This document shows, piece after piece, positions 14,500 through 23,810 of a stretch of 35,273 nucleotides of DNA. Positions within the stretch are counted from its first letter, which is position 1. Each line of letters starts with the position of its first letter. The DNA comes from Bacteroidia bacterium (GTDB lineage Bacteria; Bacteroidota; Bacteroidia; UKL13-3), in NCBI GenBank assembly GCA_018058135.1, contig JAGPCK010000030.1, positions 1-35,273 on the forward strand, read 5' to 3'. The position numbers and the translations under genes were made by a program. A model generated the notes under the pieces. It was not told the DNA's origin. It saw nothing but the letters and a program-made list of their open reading frames with translations, and made no database searches.

Positions 14500-15747
14500 A
14501 TGTTAGCCGAAATCATAACAATAGGCGATGAAATTTTAATCGGGCAGATTATAGACACCAACTCATCGTGGCTGGGGCAAGAACTGGGCAAACTGGGCAT
14601 ACGGGTAATTCACCGCACCTCAGTAAGCGACAATAAAGAGCACATTCTTCAGGCTTTAAAAGAGGCGGCAACCCGTGCTTCATTGGTAATTATTACTGGC
14701 GGTTTAGGACCAACCAAAGACGATGTAACCAAACATACCCTGGCTGATTTTTTTAACAGCACATTGGTAGTGAATGAAAAAGTACTGGAGTGGTTGAAGC
14801 AAATTTTTACCATGCGCAAACTCCCCATGCTGGAAAGCAACCTTGAACAGGCCATGGTACCTGCTTGTTGCGATGTATTGTTTAACCGCAGTGGTACTGC
14901 CCCGGGTATGTGGTTCAACGGAGAAAAAACGGTTTACGTTTCACTTCCCGGTGTACCTTTTGAAATGAAAACCATTTTTACTGAAGAAGTTATTCCGCGT
15001 ATAAAAGAACGTTTTAATCTTCCTGCAATTTACCACCACACCATTCAAACAATAGGCATAGGTGAGTCTTTTCTGGCTAAAAAAATAGAAGACTGGGAAA
15101 ATAATTTGCCCGAACACATTAAGCTGGCTTACCTGCCAACCGTTGGTGCCGTTAGATTACGTTTAAGCGCTTACGGAGCAAATGAAACTCAATTGGCTAA
15201 TGAAGTAGCAGCCTTAACCGGCTCGCTTAAACAACTTGCAGGAGAATACATTTATGCTGAAGGAGAAATTTCTTTACAGGAAACCGTAGGGCAGTTATTA
15301 AAAGATACAAAAGCAACCATAGCCACAGCCGAAAGTTGTACGGGCGGGTATCTGGCTCACCTTATCACTTCTATCCCCGGCAGCTCAGCTTACTTTATGG
15401 GTTCAGTGCTGGCTTATGCCAATTATGTAAAGATGCAGGAACTGGGTGTAAGTGAGGCTACTTTGAACACTCAGGGGGCCGTAAGTGAGGCAACCGTAAA
15501 ACAAATGGCCGAAGGAGTAAGAAAAAAATTAAACACCGATTACGCTTTGGCTACCAGCGGCATTGCCGGCCCCGATGGAGGTACACCTGAAAAACCGGTG
15601 GGCACCGTATGGATTGCTGTTGCTTCGGCACAAGGCACTGTGGCTAAACAGTTTAATCTGGGGGATAACAGGGAACGCACCATACAACGGAGTGCCCTTT
15701 GTGCCCTTGATATGCTCAGGCGCACAATAAATAATCTGCCTTTGTAA
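14500..15747 (+). CDS. cinA: CinA family protein (NMN deamidase-related)
   Basis: The 415-residue protein has the two-domain CinA layout. The N-terminal molybdopterin-binding-like domain (about 1-170) shows ITIGDEILIGQIIDTNSSWL and TGGLGPTKDDVTK and is associated with ADP-ribose pyrophosphatase activity. The C-terminal PncC-type domain (about 255-410) shows AESCTGGYLAHLITSIPGSS, KMQELGVSEATL and SGIAGPDGGTPEKPVGTVW, and deamidates nicotinamide mononucleotide in pyridine nucleotide recycling. The Ser-Cys-Thr-Gly-Gly active-site region is intact. The E2 gene follows 81 nt later with its own -7 element, so cinA is probably monocistronic. Confidence 0.95.
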   Translation: MLAEIITIGDEILIGQIIDTNSSWLGQELGKLGIRVIHRTSVSDNKEHILQALKEAATRASLVIITGGLGPTKDDVTKHTLADFFNSTLVVNEKVLEWLKQIFTMRKLPMLESNLEQAMVPACCDVLFNRSGTAPGMWFNGEKTVYVSLPGVPFEMKTIFTEEVIPRIKERFNLPAIYHHTIQTIGIGESFLAKKIEDWENNLPEHIKLAYLPTVGAVRLRLSAYGANETQLANEVAALTGSLKQLAGEYIYAEGEISLQETVGQLLKDTKATIATAESCTGGYLAHLITSIPGSSAYFMGSVLAYANYVKMQELGVSEATLNTQGAVSEATVKQMAEGVRKKLNTDYALATSGIAGPDGGTPEKPVGTVWIAVASAQGTVAKQFNLGDNRERTIQRSALCALDMLRRTINNLPL

Positions 15748-15777
15748 GAAGCGCGTACAGATAATTGCTAAAAAAGC

Positions 15778-15785
15778 TAATTTTG
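15778..15785 (+). promoter_or_regulatory. -7 element of the E2 acyltransferase gene
   Basis: TAATTTTG matches TAnnTTTG exactly, 43 nt before the ATG. No well-spaced -33 TTG is seen. Confidence 0.5.
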
Positions 15786-15828
15786 CCCTTTCGGGTACAA
15801 GCCCCAACCACACAAGAAAAGAAACATT

Positions 15829-17205
15829 ATGGCTGATTTTGAACTGGTAATGCCCAAAATGGGTGAAAGTATTGCTGAAGCAACCATTATTCGCTGGGTA
15901 AAAAACGTTGGCGATACCGTAAAAGCAGATGAGTCTGTTTTGGAAATTGCCACCGATAAAGTGGACTCTGAGGTTCCTACCCCGCAGGGTGGAGTAATTT
16001 CAAAAATACTTTTCAAAGAAGGTGATGTAGTAGCCGTAGGTGCTACCATTGCCATTATAGCCTCAGAGGCAAGTGCTGCTGCTACAGCCACTCCAACCGC
16101 TCCTGCTCCGGTGGCTGAGCCAGTAAAAACCGAGCCGGTTGCAGAAAAAGCTGCAGCTCAAATATCACAAGACATTCAGCACATTCAACAAACCATCAGC
16201 AACAACGGAGCACGCTTTTATTCTCCGCTGGTACTGAATATTGCCCGTGAAGAGAACATCTCCATGAGCGAACTGGAAACCATTGCAGGAACCGGAAATG
16301 AAGGCCGTGTAACCAAACGCGATATTCTTGCTCATGTGGAGAACAGAAAATCAGGCAACGGTGTACCACCTGCAGTAAGCACTCCTGCTCCGGTGGTGAG
16401 TACCCCTGTAGTTGAAATAAAATCTACACCTGTAGTTGCTGAAGCACCACCAGCAGCACCTGCTGCAAAAACGGCTTCAAAAATTGCCCTGATGCCCGGA
16501 GATGAAATCATCGAAATGGATCGTATGCGCAAATTGATTGCCGACCACATGGTGATGAGCAAACATACTGCACCGCACGTTACTTCTTTTGTAGAAGCGG
16601 ATGTTACCAATATGGTGTTGTGGCGCGACAAGGTGAAAAACCAGTTTGAAAAACGCGAAGGAACCAAAATTACCTTCACCCCTATGTTCATCGAATGCGT
16701 GGTGAAAGCCATCAAAGATTTCCCGATGATTAACATCAGCATTGACGGACAAAACATTATCAAGCGTAAAAACATTAACGTAGGTATGGCGGCTGCTTTA
16801 CCTTCAGGCAACCTGATTGTGCCAGTAATTAAAAATGCCGATAACATGAATCTGGTTGGTTTAGCGAAATCAGTAAATGATTTGGCTAACCGGGCACGTG
16901 CCAATAAATTATCTCCCGATGAAATTTCGGGCGGCACATTTACCTTAACCAATGTGGGGGGATTTGGCAACGTAATGGGAACACCTATTATCAACCAACC
17001 GCAGGTAGCCATTATGGCCACCGGATCCATCAAGAAAAAGCCCGCTGTAATTGAAACCGAATACGGAGATGTAATAGCTATACGCCACATGATGTTCCTT
17101 TCCCTGAGCTATGACCACCGCGTGGTTGACGGTTCATTGGGCGGCAGTTTCCTGCGTAAAGTAGGTGACTACATGGAGCAGTGGGACGTGAACCGCGAGT
17201 TTTAG
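15829..17205 (+). CDS. Dihydrolipoyllysine acyltransferase (E2 of a 2-oxoacid dehydrogenase complex)
   Basis: The E2 core moves acyl groups from lipoate to CoA within a 2-oxoacid dehydrogenase complex. Domain order in the 458 residues is: lipoyl domain (1-76) with Lys44 in EIATDKVDSE; Ala/Pro/Val-rich linker; peripheral-subunit-binding domain (about 128-170, FYSPLVLNIARE... RVTKRDIL); second Ala/Pro linker; and catalytic domain (about 225-458) ending with the active-site DHRVVDG (His430, Asp434). The TDKVDSEV lipoyl motif and the solitary position, away from E1 and E3, suggest the branched-chain (BkdB-like) type. A pyruvate or 2-oxoglutarate E2 cannot be excluded from sequence alone. The gene is complete. 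Confidence 0.92.
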   Translation: MADFELVMPKMGESIAEATIIRWVKNVGDTVKADESVLEIATDKVDSEVPTPQGGVISKILFKEGDVVAVGATIAIIASEASAAATATPTAPAPVAEPVKTEPVAEKAAAQISQDIQHIQQTISNNGARFYSPLVLNIAREENISMSELETIAGTGNEGRVTKRDILAHVENRKSGNGVPPAVSTPAPVVSTPVVEIKSTPVVAEAPPAAPAAKTASKIALMPGDEIIEMDRMRKLIADHMVMSKHTAPHVTSFVEADVTNMVLWRDKVKNQFEKREGTKITFTPMFIECVVKAIKDFPMINISIDGQNIIKRKNINVGMAAALPSGNLIVPVIKNADNMNLVGLAKSVNDLANRARANKLSPDEISGGTFTLTNVGGFGNVMGTPIINQPQVAIMATGSIKKKPAVIETEYGDVIAIRHMMFLSLSYDHRVVDGSLGGSFLRKVGDYMEQWDVNREF

Positions 17206-17273
17206 TTTTTTACTGAATTCTGACAAACATCAGAGGGTTTTAATTTGTCTTACATAGGCAAATCAAAAACTCC

Positions 17274-19937
17274 ATGAACCGTACCCTTATATTACTCTGT
17301 TTTTTTACAACAGGCTTCGGGCATTGCTGTTCTTTTGCTCAGGATATTGCATTCAGCAATTATCAGAATGCCATCAATACAGGATTTTACAGCAACAACG
17401 GGCGTCTCACCAATCAATATGGTGAAAGCAGAAATGACATACAAGTGGCCTATCAGGGAAATAACTTTCAGGCATTTTTTACCAAAAACGGGTGGAGTTA
17501 TCAGCTGAAAAAATCTTTACGCAATAATTCGGATACTTTAATGGCCCATCCGGCTTTAAAACAAGCAACTAAATTTAGTTCAGACAGCCTTTTAATCAGT
17601 CGCGTTCAAATGCAATGGTTTTCTTCATCTGAGGTTGCTGAGTTTGAGTTATCTGAACCAGCAGGTGCACCACTAAATGTTTACAGAGAAAATTTTGCTG
17701 CTGAAAACTTACGCGCCCACAATAAAATGACTTGGACGCCTGCTTTAAAAGGCATTCATTTCGAATTTTCCTGTTTAAGTGAAACACGTTTTAAATACAA
17801 TGTGGTAGTTGCACCCGGAGCAGATATTAAATCTCTCAAATGTGTCATCAAAGGGGCTGAAAGAATACAAGTAAAAAATAACGGAAAAACACTAGAGCTA
17901 CTTACACCATGTGGCATAATTGAAGAAGAAATTCCGCAAAGCTGGCAACTTTCAGATAAGGAAGTGAAGCTTCCTCTACAGGTAAAATGGTCTCTTAAGG
18001 GTGATACCGCAATGTTTGAATTACCTGAAAATTACAACCCTGCACTTCCTTTAGTTATTGACCCTTGGGCAACCTACCTGGGAGGTACAGGAGGCGCAAA
18101 CTATGATTATGGAGAAGACGTGGCTACTGATGTCTCAATGAATGTTTATGGAACAGGAATCAGTACCTCTCTTTTTAATATGGCCACAAGCGGTACATTT
18201 CAAACTTCACTAGCAGGAGCTGAAGATGTTTACCTCATTCGATACAACAGCAACGGAACAAGACAATGGTGCACCTACTACGGTGGGGTAAATACAGACT
18301 ATGCCGGAGCAGTGAGTGCATCTGGTAGCAATATATTACTAATGGCAATGAGTACTTACAATACGGGGCTAGCTACTAGCGGAACTCACCAAAGTAATCA
18401 ACAAGGCAATATAGATGTATTGTTGTGCAGAATGAACACTTCCAACGGACAGCGTATCTGGGCCACGTATTATGGAGGAACACTTGACGATTTTGCTCAG
18501 TCCGTTCATACAGATGCATCAGGAAATGTATACGTTACAGGCTATACAACCAGCAATAACGGAATAGCCACCAGCGGAACCTTTAAAACCAGTAAAGCAA
18601 CTACCGACCAGGATGCATTCGTGGCACGCTTTAATGCTTCAGGCAGCCGGGTTTGGGGAACCTATTACGGGGGTGCAAATACAGAAGTTGCCTTTGATGT
18701 TACACTTGATGTATCGGGAAATATTATAATCGGTGGATACACTTTCAGCACCTCAAATATTGCTACAACAGGAACCCATCAATCATTTTCGCGCGGAAAT
18801 CAGGAGGGTTTTGTGGCCAAATTAAATGCTACAGGTACACTTTTGTGGGGTACCTATTTTGGGGGAAATCAGGATGAGACCGTGTATACATTAGCCATCG
18901 ATGCATCAGGCAGAATTTATGCAGGGGGCTATACCAACAGTAACCAGTTTATTGCTACAACAGGGGCTTTCAAAACATCCCTCTCAGGAATTAGTGATGG
19001 ATTTTTATTCCGCCTCAATTTTAACGGAACCATGAATTATTCCACTTTTTATGGAGGAGAAAATGATGAAGTCATATACGGCATTAAAGTGGATGCCTCA
19101 GGAAACACCTATTTTTGCGGCTATACAACCAGCTCTTCAGGTATAGCTACAAGCGGAGCATATCAAACCACAATTGGGGGTGTTTCTGATGGATTTACGG
19201 GAAAGTTTAACCCGTCAGGCGTAAGATTATGGTGCACCTATTATGGCGGTCCTGATTTTGAATTTTGCAGAAACATTAGTCTGGACATTTCATCCAATGT
19301 TATCATTACAGGATATACAAGCAGTACCAGTGGTATTGCAAAAGGTGGCGCACAAAGTACTTTAAGTGGATTTATAAACGCGTTTGTTGCAAAATTCAAC
19401 ACAAATGGTGTGCTGCCTGTAAGCTGGCTGAATGTCTCAGCCTCTGCTTTTGAAAACTATGTTTTAGTTGAATGGAGCACTGCAACTGAAACAGATAACG
19501 ACTACTTCACCGTTGAACACAGTATTGACGGAGAATCATTCAACAGGCTGGCAGATATTAACGGAGCCGGAAATTCCAATACTGTACAAACCTACCGCTA
19601 CACTCACAAGTACCCAGGTGCGGGCACTCACTACTACCGTATTCGTCAAACAGATTTTAACGGAACTTTTGACTATTCTCCATTGGCAGTTGCAACAATG
19701 CATTCCAAAACAGGAGCTTTAGTATTGAACGGTTATGTAAAGAACAATCAATTGTTCCTTTTCACCAATAACCCTGATGATGATATTCAAATAAGTGCTT
19801 TAATCAACATGAGTGGTCAGGATGTAACTGCAGTTAATTCAAATACTCCCGTATCAATATCACATTTGCCACCCGGCATATACACCGCAGTAGTAAGTAT
19901 AAACGGCATTTCTTATTCCTATCGTTTCATTCGTTAG
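17274..19937 (+). CDS. Secreted SBBP-repeat protein with T9SS sorting domain
   Basis: The 887-residue protein has a signal peptide (about 1-23, ending CCSFAQ) and an N-terminal beta-rich domain (about 24-260) ending in LVIDPWATYLGG. Seven SBBP-type repeats follow (about 265-710), each built on the pattern xTYYGGxxxDxxxxVxxDxSGNxxxxGYT. The count suits a seven-bladed beta-propeller. Then comes a fibronectin-like domain (WLNVSASAFENYVLVEWSTA onward) and a C-terminal type A sorting domain (about 815-887) ending GIYTAVV...YRFIR. It should cross the outer membrane through the type IX system and be anchored or released. Ligand unknown. It is monocistronic; a weak near-match to the -7 element at 17241 lacks one T. 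Confidence 0.9.
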   Translation: MNRTLILLCFFTTGFGHCCSFAQDIAFSNYQNAINTGFYSNNGRLTNQYGESRNDIQVAYQGNNFQAFFTKNGWSYQLKKSLRNNSDTLMAHPALKQATKFSSDSLLISRVQMQWFSSSEVAEFELSEPAGAPLNVYRENFAAENLRAHNKMTWTPALKGIHFEFSCLSETRFKYNVVVAPGADIKSLKCVIKGAERIQVKNNGKTLELLTPCGIIEEEIPQSWQLSDKEVKLPLQVKWSLKGDTAMFELPENYNPALPLVIDPWATYLGGTGGANYDYGEDVATDVSMNVYGTGISTSLFNMATSGTFQTSLAGAEDVYLIRYNSNGTRQWCTYYGGVNTDYAGAVSASGSNILLMAMSTYNTGLATSGTHQSNQQGNIDVLLCRMNTSNGQRIWATYYGGTLDDFAQSVHTDASGNVYVTGYTTSNNGIATSGTFKTSKATTDQDAFVARFNASGSRVWGTYYGGANTEVAFDVTLDVSGNIIIGGYTFSTSNIATTGTHQSFSRGNQEGFVAKLNATGTLLWGTYFGGNQDETVYTLAIDASGRIYAGGYTNSNQFIATTGAFKTSLSGISDGFLFRLNFNGTMNYSTFYGGENDEVIYGIKVDASGNTYFCGYTTSSSGIATSGAYQTTIGGVSDGFTGKFNPSGVRLWCTYYGGPDFEFCRNISLDISSNVIITGYTSSTSGIAKGGAQSTLSGFINAFVAKFNTNGVLPVSWLNVSASAFENYVLVEWSTATETDNDYFTVEHSIDGESFNRLADINGAGNSNTVQTYRYTHKYPGAGTHYYRIRQTDFNGTFDYSPLAVATMHSKTGALVLNGYVKNNQLFLFTNNPDDDIQISALINMSGQDVTAVNSNTPVSISHLPPGIYTAVVSINGISYSYRFIR

Positions 19938-19983
19938 TTGTTTCATGCTTTTTTTCTAACTTGCGGCTTATCTAAATCACCGC

Positions 19984-20850
19984 ATGAAAAAAATTACACT
20001 ACCGCTCTTTGCTTTTTTTCTGTTACAACTCCTTTGCAGTTTTACGCTCAATAAATCGGCTTATGTATTGTACACCTCCTCCGGCAAAAGCACCGCTTGG
20101 GAAAAGTTGCTCAAAGAGGCACAAAAAGCCGATGTGATTCTGTTTGGCGAGTTGCACAACAACCCCGTGTGCCACTGGTTACAGGCTGAACTGACGGCTG
20201 ACTTGTTCGAAACAAAAGGTACTGCCTTAAAACTAGGTGCTGAAATGCTGGAGGCCGATGATCAACTGGTGCTCAATGAATATTTAAGCGGACGCATGAC
20301 TGAAAAAACGTTTAAAGATGAAGCCAAACTGTGGAACAATTACGCTACAGATTATAAACCACTGGTAGAATTTGCAAAGAAAAATAAGCTGGCTTTTATT
20401 GCCACCAACATTCCCCGCAGGTACGCGAATTTAGTTTACAGCAAAGGCACCGCAACATTAGACAGTATAGATACCGAAGCCCGCAGGTATATGGCACCTT
20501 TGCCTTTTCCTTACGATGCGCAACTGAAAGTGTACAAAGAAATTTTCGAAGCGGCACAAGGGCACGGTGGAGAGAACCTGCCAAAATCACAAGCCATTAA
20601 AGATGCTACCATGGCCCACTTCATTGTCAAAAATCTAAAAGCGGGTGAACAGCTTCTTCACTTTAACGGAGCCTACCACTCTAACCACCACCAGGGTATT
20701 GAGTGGTACTTAAAACAATACCGCCCCGATTTGAAAGTGCTCACCATTTCCAGCGTTGAATTAAAAAATGCGGAAGAATGGAACAAAGAAAATGATAGCC
20801 TCGCTGATTACATCATTGCCATTCCTGAGCGCATGACTAAAACGTATTAA
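19984..20850 (+). CDS. ChaN-family haem-binding protein (DUF399)
   Basis: The 288-residue protein has a signal peptide (about 1-22, LFAFFLLQLLCSF) and a ChaN/Tiki-like domain. Family signatures are VILFGELHNNPVCHWLQ (near residue 50), LGAEMLEADDQ and YLSGRMTEKTF, then ATNIPRRYANLV and HFNGAYHSNHHQGIEWYL near 225-242. The ELHN Glu-His pair and the HSNHH cluster are the conserved metal or haem-binding positions. ChaN proteins are implicated in iron and haem uptake, and the fold is related to Tiki metalloproteases. Cys20 lies in LLCSF and could be lipidated, but the lipobox is poor. It is convergent with the T9SS operon, with a palindrome between them. Confidence 0.85.
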   Translation: MKKITLPLFAFFLLQLLCSFTLNKSAYVLYTSSGKSTAWEKLLKEAQKADVILFGELHNNPVCHWLQAELTADLFETKGTALKLGAEMLEADDQLVLNEYLSGRMTEKTFKDEAKLWNNYATDYKPLVEFAKKNKLAFIATNIPRRYANLVYSKGTATLDSIDTEARRYMAPLPFPYDAQLKVYKEIFEAAQGHGGENLPKSQAIKDATMAHFIVKNLKAGEQLLHFNGAYHSNHHQGIEWYLKQYRPDLKVLTISSVELKNAEEWNKENDSLADYIIAIPERMTKTY

Positions 20851-20865
20851 CCCTGACAGGGTTAA
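20847..20865. terminator. Palindrome between convergent genes, possible bidirectional terminator
   Basis: TTAACCCTG (20847-20855) and CAGGGTTAA (20857-20865) form a perfect 9-bp inverted repeat around a single A. The stop codon of the ChaN-like gene is inside the left arm, and the convergent T9SS gene ends 8 nt further on. With one base between the arms, the actual stem would be about 7 bp with a small loop. Short T-runs occur on both sides but no long U-tract. Confidence 0.5.
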
Positions 20866-20872
20866 TGGTTTT

Positions 20873-22306
20873 CTATAAACATCCACCTCTCAAAAGCTTG
20901 GTGCGGTATATGGTATTGTTAGCACCTCTCACCTCTACAACATAACAGCCATTTATTAACTGCTCAATATCCACCTCTTTCAATTCTTGGGAATTGCCTT
21001 TCAAAAACTTTACCTGCTGCCCCATAGCATTGTAAAAAGTGACTTCAATATTTTCAGTTGAGCTATACTGTTCAGGGAAATTAATGTGCAATTGATTTGT
21101 GTTGTTGGGGTTGGGATAAATTTGTATCTTTCTAAGAAAATCAACTTCTTCTTTCCCTGTATTGTGAGGTAACGTTAAATTACCTAATGAGTCAGTCTTG
21201 ATAAGACAGTATGTTCTACCAACACCGTAATTTCCAACGCTCATACAAAATAGAACACCTTTGTCAGAAAGAACCTGAGTACTTTTATAATATATTTCAA
21301 ACAGTGGAAAATTTTGAATGGGTGATAACTCCTCTTTGCCAATAAACAATTCATTAATGTTTGTGCCTTCTTTTGTATATTTTAAAATGGATGCCCCGAT
21401 ATTACTTCCGTTTAAAACAGGAGCCAAAACTGCCATAAATTGACCAGAGGGTAATTCTATTAGACCACTCTGATAAGTTCCATAATAGGTTGTGGGAATT
21501 TCCCATTGTGTATTAAGTGCCGTATCTGTTTTGGTTAGAAAAATCTTGTATCGGGTAAAAGTAGTATCCTGTACTTTTTTAGAATTTAAAAAAAGTAATC
21601 CATTATCTGAAGTTAATAAAATGGCCGATATAAAATGATCATTGGTATCGCTCATTTGCTTGGTCCATAAAACTTCTCCCGTTTTTGAGAATCTTGTAAA
21701 GTTAAGCTTACTTGATACGAAATAATTGGGCACAAGAAATCCGGAATCAGGCAACTCAACAATATGTAACAAATCTGTACTACTTGGGGTCAACCTTTCT
21801 ACGGCTTGCCACATCAAGTTACCTTCCATATCATATTTCATCAATCTTTCTTGTGTCGAAAATACGATCTCATTTTTACGCGAAATTAAAATCCGCTTTG
21901 TTGAAATTTTATTTCTCACCCACTTTTGTTTACCATCTACACCCAAACAAGCAACGAATGCTTGATTACATCCTTCAGCATAACCCGAAAACACAAAGTC
22001 ATTTAATGAATTGTTTGTTGCAAAATGTATTATAGGTGAAGAACATAAGGAGTCCAAAATGGTGATTTTTTTTGATAGGTATTTCCCTCCTTCATCTGCA
22101 GTTATAGTGTATAGAAATTCTGAAGCGGGTGCATTTGCCGATATATACGTTGACAACATTTCATATTTACCATCACTCCTTTGAATTACGTGCGATGGAT
22201 AATACCGCCATACGCTATCAATATCACCAACATTGACAAATGAATTTTGTGCATGAGTGTTTGACACAATCATAAGAAAACTGGCCAATAAATAAATTTT
22301 TACCAT
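20873..22306 (-). CDS. Secreted protein with T9SS type A sorting domain
   Basis: The 477-residue protein has a signal peptide (MVKIYLLASFLMIVSNTHAQ). A long beta-rich region of WRYYPSH, GLLFLNSKK and similar segments suggests a propeller-like fold. Its C-terminal sorting domain starts at IQIYPNPNNTNQL and continues VTFYNAMGQQVKFLKG to IYRTKLLRGG. It is exported and handed to the type IX system; function unknown. The start at 22306 is preferred over 22372 because it gives a clean signal peptide and leaves a 49-nt gap to the upstream paralogue. It is the last gene of a three-gene minus-strand operon. Its last ~85 codons are nearly the same as those of the neighbour. Confidence 0.85.
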   Translation of the reverse strand: MVKIYLLASFLMIVSNTHAQNSFVNVGDIDSVWRYYPSHVIQRSDGKYEMLSTYISANAPASEFLYTITADEGGKYLSKKITILDSLCSSPIIHFATNNSLNDFVFSGYAEGCNQAFVACLGVDGKQKWVRNKISTKRILISRKNEIVFSTQERLMKYDMEGNLMWQAVERLTPSSTDLLHIVELPDSGFLVPNYFVSSKLNFTRFSKTGEVLWTKQMSDTNDHFISAILLTSDNGLLFLNSKKVQDTTFTRYKIFLTKTDTALNTQWEIPTTYYGTYQSGLIELPSGQFMAVLAPVLNGSNIGASILKYTKEGTNINELFIGKEELSPIQNFPLFEIYYKSTQVLSDKGVLFCMSVGNYGVGRTYCLIKTDSLGNLTLPHNTGKEEVDFLRKIQIYPNPNNTNQLHINFPEQYSSTENIEVTFYNAMGQQVKFLKGNSQELKEVDIEQLINGCYVVEVRGANNTIYRTKLLRGGCL

Positions 22307-22355
22307 AGCATCACTTTTGTGTATCCCAGTATTGAACCCAGTCAAAGTGGGAGCA

Positions 22356-23807
22356 TTATCTATAACCTCCACTTCTCAAAAGTTTGGTACGATAAAAAGT
22401 ATTGTTGGCACATCTCACCTCCATCACATAACAGCCATTTGCTAACGGCCCAATATCTACCTCATTCAATTCCTCTACATCACCTTTCAAAAACTTTACC
22501 TGCTGCCCCATAGCATTGTAAAAAGTGACTTCAACATTCTCGTTTGAGTTATACTGCTCAGGGAAAATGATGTGCAATTGATTTGTGTTATTAGGGTTGG
22601 GGTAAATGTTTAATGATGTATTGTATAACCCTGAACCAACACTTGTATTTATTCTGTGCGGCAGTTTTAAATTGCTATCGGTTTTAATGAGGTAGGGTGA
22701 ACCTTTATATCTGGCCCCATCGTCCATATATTGATTCACTGTTAACAACAAACCTCTATCAAATGTGTTAACGGCAGAAACCAATATTGTAACATTTGAT
22801 TTAGCAGACTCACTTACTTTTAAGAGCAGTGTATCAACCTTAAACAAAGAACCCATAAAATCAATGTGGTGCAATAGCAACTTCCTGCTTGGAAAAGAAA
22901 CTTGTGTGTCTTCATGCTTTATAACCAGCAGTGTATTATCAGGTCGCACTACACAAAGTGTCTTTAACTTATACTTCATCTGCAATCGTGCTACTGTATT
23001 AGGTATAGTGTATACCCACTTTCGATTAAGATTGACATCTAATAAGGCAATAGCATCTGTCCATTGAGAGTCTACAGGATTATACTTACGGTAATTTACA
23101 AGTATGTTTCCTGTTGTTTCTATCAACTTTACTTCACTAAACGTAAAGTTAGTAGCAGTTGTGTCTATTGCAGAGAAATTCAATGAGCCGGCTATGGTCC
23201 CATTCGCATTAATGTCAACTACGGTTCCATTATACAAAGCTATGTAGCCTGAATTGTTTGCTTTTTGCAAAACAATGCCATACTTAAATGGAAGTGTGTC
23301 GGTTATGAGTATCTTTTGGTGTGCATTGTTATAGATAAATATCCGATTACCATAGGTACTCATTAAACTACCTTGAGCATTAACACTTAATCTATAGTAA
23401 TTGCTGAGCGCTTTGCTAGTATCGTGTTCAATATACTTTACAGAATCTGCGGCTGCATTTAAAACGTAAAGAAATTGCACATCAATTGGGCAAGCACTTG
23501 ACTCACCGGATACATATAAATAACCTTTATTATCAACAACAGCATCATCAATAGTATTATCAGCACAATCAGGAATAGTTATTCCAAAATTCTCTGTTTG
23601 AACACCAGATAAACTAATGTTGTGAACCTCCATCTTCATAAATTCCGGACCATATTCTTTTCCATTAGTAATAACTCTGTAACTTGAATCAGGTAGTTGT
23701 ATGCCAATGACAGGTTTCCAACCAGTAAGCCTTACCTCAAAACTGTTTTGGGCATATACCTTAAAACAATAAAGTATAGACAATAACAAATAGATGAACT
23801 TGTTCAT
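22356..23807 (-). CDS. Secreted protein with T9SS type A sorting domain
   Basis: The 483-residue protein has a signal peptide (MNKFIYLLLSILYCFKVYAQ) and a beta-rich body with no named domain. Its sorting domain starts at LNIYPNPNNTNQL and ends FYRTKLLRSGGYR. It is a paralogue of the downstream gene: the N-terminal regions differ strongly, while the sorting domains are about 80% identical and include a 52-nt stretch of perfect DNA identity. It starts 3 nt after the stop of the large upstream cargo gene, so it is clearly in the same transcript. Role unknown; extracellular or surface-anchored by analogy with other T9SS cargo. Confidence 0.85.
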   Translation of the reverse strand: MNKFIYLLLSILYCFKVYAQNSFEVRLTGWKPVIGIQLPDSSYRVITNGKEYGPEFMKMEVHNISLSGVQTENFGITIPDCADNTIDDAVVDNKGYLYVSGESSACPIDVQFLYVLNAAADSVKYIEHDTSKALSNYYRLSVNAQGSLMSTYGNRIFIYNNAHQKILITDTLPFKYGIVLQKANNSGYIALYNGTVVDINANGTIAGSLNFSAIDTTATNFTFSEVKLIETTGNILVNYRKYNPVDSQWTDAIALLDVNLNRKWVYTIPNTVARLQMKYKLKTLCVVRPDNTLLVIKHEDTQVSFPSRKLLLHHIDFMGSLFKVDTLLLKVSESAKSNVTILVSAVNTFDRGLLLTVNQYMDDGARYKGSPYLIKTDSNLKLPHRINTSVGSGLYNTSLNIYPNPNNTNQLHIIFPEQYNSNENVEVTFYNAMGQQVKFLKGDVEELNEVDIGPLANGCYVMEVRCANNTFYRTKLLRSGGYR

Positions 23808-23810
23808 AAC

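Noticed and set aside
16332..17090. 252-residue minus-strand frame inside the E2 gene
   Set aside because: Shadow of a strongly conserved acyltransferase on the opposite strand; its composition shows no independent protein features.
17241..17247. TAATTTG as -7 element of the SBBP-repeat gene
   Set aside because: It lacks one T of the TAnnTTTG consensus and has no clear -33 partner; too weak to list.
18060..19400. DNA-level tandem repeat array
   Set aside because: The periodicity is explained by seven diverged SBBP protein repeats; nucleotide identity between units is low.
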